DNA of 53,010 nucleotides, from assembly GCA_019240125.1 (NCBI GenBank), contig JAFAYW010000281.1, positions 1-53,010 on the forward strand, written 5' to 3'. The notes beneath the pieces are model-generated. The model searched no databases and was not told where the DNA came from. It was given only the letters and a program-made list of their open reading frames with translations. Both the position numbers and the translations under genes were made by a program. Source of the stretch: Alphaproteobacteria bacterium (GTDB taxonomy: Bacteria; Pseudomonadota; Alphaproteobacteria; ATCC43930; CGMCC-115725). The first letter of the stretch is position 1; each line of letters starts with the position of its first letter. Below are positions 49,604 to 53,010 of this stretch, in pieces.

Positions 49604-51571
49604 TCACTCCGGCGCGCTGCCTTGCGCGGTTCTCTTGCCGCCGGCGATGCCGTCGCCGAGCCGCATCTTGCGCCACCAAGCAGGGGCGGCCATTGCAGCC
49701 TGCGGCGGCTGGCCGGAAAGCGACATCCAGCGTTCATTATGCCAGGAGGTCATCGCGACATCGGCGCTTAAGGTGGCGCCCGGTGCGGGTGGGGCGATGC
49801 CGAGCGCCGACCAGGGCACCAGCGCCTCGGCGGTGATCCGCGGCTGGTCGGCACCGAAATAAACCGCCTCGGCGCCCGGCACCGGCCGACAGCCGTGCTT
49901 GATCGCGTCGTCTGCGGCCCCTTCGCAGAACTCGGCGCGCATCTCGGGATAGTCGTGCACCTTGGTGCGCGGCGGCAGGAAGAACAGCGTCATGCGGCGC
50001 GGTCCGGCGCCGGCATCGACACCGAGTTCGAGCCGGTAGGCATCGCCCAGCGGGAACTCGCCGCGGTAGTCGAACAGATCGATGTCGAAGTAATCCTGTC
50101 CGATGGTCGCCAGCGCCAGGCCGCGATCGCTCCAGGTCAGGTAGACCTCGCCGAAACCGACCGCGCCGGGCGAGGGCGTCAGCGGCGGAATCAGGCTCGC
50201 CGGTTTTGGCCAAGCGGTCAGCGAGCGCTCTTCGACCGAGACCGCCGCATGCGGCACCACGAATGTCGCATCCGCGGCGGGCGGCGTTGGCCACCTCGCC
50301 TCGGCATGGATTGCCGGTGCCTGCCGGTTGGCGGCGCTCAGGGCGGCGATTAGCCGCTCATAGGGCCGGTCGTCGATATCGACCAGACCGAAATTATAAT
50401 CTTCGCCATCGGCGCGGCCGCCCTTGGGATGGTCGAAATACTGAAACCACTGCGAGCCGATCAGGGTGGGGATGCGGGCAAAATTACCGGTCGCGGCCGC
50501 GGCGCCGGCAGCCCGCTCGGTCTGCGTGCCGACGGTCATCAGGTGGCCGTTATTGCGGTTGCCGGTACGGTTTTCGCGCGCGGCGAAAAACCATTCGGTC
50601 ACCAGCACGGGCTTGCCGCCCGATAAATTCCGCAGCCCGTCGAAGAAATAGCGCGCGATCCAGCCGTCGCCGGCATCGACATTGTAGTTTTCGGCGATCG
50701 CGTCGACATGCGGCGCCTCGGCCCGCACCGCCGCGGGATCATAATAGATGGGCAGCCGGTCGCCAAAATAGAGCGCCTGCGGATCGGCGGCGTGGATCGC
50801 CTTCTCGGCCAGCGTGTAATAGCGCCCCGCGACGATCCCGGTCCATTCGCGGACCACCGCGATTCCATGACCACCCGGCAGCATGTGCGTCGGGGCTGCG
50901 CTGGTGAGCAGCGTCGGCCAGGCATTGACACCGGGCGGCGGCGCGAAATCGGCGGTGAAGGCGGCCCAATCGTCATGGTAATGCCGCCGCACCGCCTCGA
51001 CCCAGCGCTGCTTAGTGTAGGTGTCAGGCGGCTGCATCGAGTAGTAGACGAACAGCGCGCCGGCCCACCAGCCGACTTCGTTGTCCGAGAAATAGCCGAT
51101 CCGATAGGGCGAGTCGCGATAGGGCGCGGTCAACTCGCGGGCCAGCGCCATCATGTTGTGTTCGGTCGCTGGCGCGAACGGGTCGAACCAGTGGAATTTG
51201 GCGCGCCGCCCAAGTTCGAGATTGATGACCGAGGGCAGACGCAATTCCGCCGGTGGCAATGACCAGCCACCGGCGCTGTTGAACCCCCACTCGGCGAGCC
51301 GTCCGCGGGTCTGTGTGATCCAGTCGGTGAGGGTCGGGGTAAAGGCGATCCAGCTGTAAAAGGTCTTGCCGTCGCGCTCGCGATACGGATAACCGCCGTT
51401 GAGGATATTGACGCCAAGACTGTAGAAGCGATCGCCGCACGGCGTCTTGAGCCACGCGACCCCATTTTCCGTCGCCACGGACCAGTGCGTCGTCGGCGCA
51501 TGATCGAGATCGCAGGCCCGCGCAGTGGCCGGCGGCGCGATCAGCAGAACCAGGACCGTCAGTAAGCGCAA
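49604..51571 (-). CDS. Secreted TIM-barrel glycoside hydrolase (agarase-like)
   Basis: About 655 residues from TTG 51571 (AGGG upstream). LRLLTVLVLLIAPPATARA is a signal peptide. The catalytic barrel shows RFYSLGVNILNGGYPYRERD, the probable acid/base in YFSDNEVGWWAG (about 180) and the probable nucleophile in KPVLVTEWFFAARENR (about 325), a clan GH-A retaining pattern. Residues 470-650 form a C-terminal beta domain. Resemblance is to agarase/GH50-like enzymes; substrate uncertain. No in-frame ATG exists near the signal peptide, and the open frame upstream is only intergenic repeat. Confidence 0.75.
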   Translation of the reverse strand: MRLLTVLVLLIAPPATARACDLDHAPTTHWSVATENGVAWLKTPCGDRFYSLGVNILNGGYPYRERDGKTFYSWIAFTPTLTDWITQTRGRLAEWGFNSAGGWSLPPAELRLPSVINLELGRRAKFHWFDPFAPATEHNMMALARELTAPYRDSPYRIGYFSDNEVGWWAGALFVYYSMQPPDTYTKQRWVEAVRRHYHDDWAAFTADFAPPPGVNAWPTLLTSAAPTHMLPGGHGIAVVREWTGIVAGRYYTLAEKAIHAADPQALYFGDRLPIYYDPAAVRAEAPHVDAIAENYNVDAGDGWIARYFFDGLRNLSGGKPVLVTEWFFAARENRTGNRNNGHLMTVGTQTERAAGAAAATGNFARIPTLIGSQWFQYFDHPKGGRADGEDYNFGLVDIDDRPYERLIAALSAANRQAPAIHAEARWPTPPAADATFVVPHAAVSVEERSLTAWPKPASLIPPLTPSPGAVGFGEVYLTWSDRGLALATIGQDYFDIDLFDYRGEFPLGDAYRLELGVDAGAGPRRMTLFFLPPRTKVHDYPEMRAEFCEGAADDAIKHGCRPVPGAEAVYFGADQPRITAEALVPWSALGIAPPAPGATLSADVAMTSWHNERWMSLSGQPPQAAMAAPAWWRKMRLGDGIAGGKRTAQGSAPE

Positions 51572-51696
51572 AAAAGACCCTGCCCCAGACTTGATCCGGG
51601 GGTCGCCACGGGAAAAGCGAGCGGTCGCATGAGCGTCTTCAGAAAATGCTGCGCTCGAGTCTGCTGTGTTCCGACGTAAGAACCGGCACACACAAT

Positions 51697-51827
51697 GTCG
51701 TCCCTGCGAAACCAGGGACCCACCATGGGGCAGAGTTCCTGCACGGCCGGAACGATGCGCCGCCGTGGTGCCAAACTCCAGATCAGGAGCGCGTTGACGG
51801 GTGGGTCCCTGCCTTCGCAGGGACGAC
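51697..51827. repeat. Dispersed inverted-repeat element, second copy
   Basis: Arms 51697-51722 and 51802-51827 are 26-nt imperfect reverse complements around GTCCCTGC. The family is shared with 28491-28660. This is the main content of the 391-bp gap 51572-51962, which also has a CCCCAGACTTGATCCGGGG half-palindrome near 51582. Confidence 0.8.
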
Positions 51828-51903
51828 AGCGTTTTTAGCTCTTCTGCTTGAATGAAGTATGCTTTGGCGCCTTCACCCACCGCTCGCTGACGCAAGCGGT
51901 CCC

Positions 51904-51928
51904 CCCTCTCCCGCAATGCGGGGGAGGG
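51904..51928. repeat. G/C palindrome of the 2880-3023 type
   Basis: CCCTCTCCCGCA-ATG-CGGGGGAGGG followed by TTTTG on the plus strand. It lies 35 bp beyond the tldD stop and may act as a terminator in the plus direction. Confidence 0.6.
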
Positions 51929-51962
51929 TTTTGTTGGGCGCATCCGCAATATCAGCGCGAGG

Positions 51963-53010
51963 TCAGGCGGCGGTGCCGCCGACAGTCAGCCCATCCATGC
52001 GCAGGGTCGGCTGGCCGACGCCGACCGGCACGCCCTGGCCGTCCTTGCCGCAGGTGCCGACACCGTCATCCAGCTTCAGATCGTTGCCGATCATCGTGAT
52101 CTTGTTCATCGCGTCGGGGCCGTTGCCGATCAGCGTGGCGCCCTTGACCGTCGGGCCGATCTTGCCGTCCTCGATCAGATAGGCCTCGGAGGCGGAAAAC
52201 ACGAATTTGCCCGAGGTGATATCGACGCTGCCACCGCCGAAATTGACCGCGTAGATGCCCTTCTTGACCGACTTGATGATCTCGTCAGGGTCGTGCTTGC
52301 CATTCAGCATGTAGGTGTTGGTCATGCGCGGGATCGGCGCGTGCGCGAAGCTCTCGCGGCGGCCATTGCCGGTCGGCGCGACGCCGAGCAGGCGCGCGTT
52401 CATTCGGTCGTGGATATAGCCTTTGAGGATGCCGTCCTCGATCAGCACGTTGTAGGCCGAGGGCGTACCCTCATCGTCGATCGTCAGTGAGCCGCGGCGG
52501 TCCGGCATCGTGCCGTCATCGACCACGGTGACGCCCGGCGCGGCGACGCGCTGGCCGACCATGCCTGAGAAGGTCGAGGTGCCCTTGCGGTTGAAATCGC
52601 CTTCGAGTCCGTGCCCAACCGCCTCGTGCAGCATAACGCCCGGCCAACCCGGCCCGAGCACGACGGTCATCTCGCCAGCCGGCGCCGGCACCGAGGACAG
52701 GTTACCGAGTGCCTGGCGCAAGGCCTCATCGACCTGCGCCTTCCAGTTCCTCGGGTCGAGGTAATACTCGTAGGACACGCGCCCACCGGCGCCGTGCGAG
52801 CCGGTTTCCATGCGGTCACCCTCGGCCACCACGACCGACACGTTGAGCCGCACCAGCGGCCTTATATCGGCGGCGCGGCTTCCGTCGGCGCGGATGATCT
52901 GCACCGCCTGCCAGACGCCGCTGAGCGACGCCATGACCTGCCGCACACGCGCGTCCCTGGCGCGGGCATATGCATCGATATCGGCCAACAATTTGGCGCG
53001 GGCGGTCAGA
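51963..53010 (-). CDS. tldD: Metalloprotease TldD, N-terminally cut by the window edge
   Basis: About 349 C-terminal residues of TldD; the frame stays open to the right edge. The zinc motif is [17 protein letters not shown] (H-E-x3-H), with [18 protein letters not shown] and [13 protein letters not shown] after it and the ending [20 protein letters not shown] to [16 protein letters not shown]. TldD works with TldE/PmbA on small unfolded peptides and modified peptides; pmbA is not in the window. Confidence 0.95.
   Translation of the reverse strand, partial: LTARAKLLADIDAYARARDARVRQVMASLSGVWQAVQIIRADGSRAADIRPLVRLNVSVVVAEGDRMETGSHGAGGRVSYEYYLDPRNWKAQVDEALRQALGNLSSVPAPAGEMTVVLGPGWPGVMLHEAVGHGLEGDFNRKGTSTFSGMVGQRVAAPGVTVVDDGTMPDRRGSLTIDDEGTPSAYNVLIEDGILKGYIHDRMNARLLGVAPTGNGRRESFAHAPIPRMTNTYMLNGKHDPDEIIKSVKKGIYAVNFGGGSVDITSGKFVFSASEAYLIEDGKIGPTVKGATLIGNGPDAMNKITMIGNDLKLDDGVGTCGKDGQGVPVGVGQPTLRMDGLTVGGTAA

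Noticed and set aside
51572..51949. N-terminal extension of the glycoside hydrolase
   Set aside because: The extra 126 codons read through dispersed repeats and place the signal peptide in mid-protein.

Overview
The window reads as one stretch of a high-GC alphaproteobacterial chromosome. The clues are an rpsF-rpsR-DUF2232-rplI ribosomal cluster, a GTTC-N7-GTTC LexA box, cysD-cysNC, a GcrA-like zinc protein, and a phage/GTA-type tail module (DUF2460, DUF2163, NlpC/P60). I cannot name the genus. Almost all of it is coding, with short intergenic gaps, many ATGA/TGATG/GTGA overlaps, and no rRNA, tRNA or CRISPR.

Left flank (1-17.2 kb): the start of dnaE (minus strand); a Rieske oxygenase divergent from a glutathione-dependent formaldehyde dehydrogenase; an acyl-CoA dehydrogenase-like flavoprotein; cystathionine beta-lyase; a sarcosine oxidase alpha/delta pair without its beta and gamma subunits; rmuC behind a textbook SOS promoter; an SDR; an aminotransferase; a NUDIX/DUF4743 protein; a small ACT-like protein; the S6-S18-L9 operon with a structured leader; and a metallo-beta-lactamase-fold hydrolase. 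The first part looks like oxidative demethylation and C1 handling: Rieske oxygenases and sarcosine oxidases can release formaldehyde, which FrmA removes.

Centre (17.3-41.05 kb): a 23.7-kb phage-derived cluster. A leftward S24-type repressor faces a rightward run of GcrA-like protein, DUF6456-like protein, small and large terminase, portal, XkdF-type protease, major capsid, head-tail connector, tail terminator, tail tube, tail chaperone (with a probable -1 frameshift), tape measure, distal tail/hub/peptidase proteins, a split tip protein, a GH25 lysozyme and membrane proteins. No integrase, recombinase, replication gene or attachment site is visible. The order follows RcGTA-type gene transfer agents closely. 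The oddest feature is two large secreted-looking beta-helix spike modules sitting between terminase and portal and between portal and protease; each is a small protein plus a large protein with a signal peptide. One has four tandem repeats of about 120 residues. The other looks fused by a frameshift and carries an intrinsic terminator inside its signal-peptide codons. A host-type dispersed repeat lies between protease and capsid, suggesting long residence.

Right flank (41.07-53.01 kb): cysNC and cysD for sulfate activation; a membrane histidine kinase with a single-domain response regulator; an SDR lacking the catalytic Tyr, overlapping a phosphonopyruvate hydrolase-type enzyme; a citrate synthase-like protein with an N-terminal MerR-type helix-turn-helix and a palindromic operator at its start; a cupin; a secreted glycoside hydrolase; a repeat-rich gap; and tldD running off the right edge.
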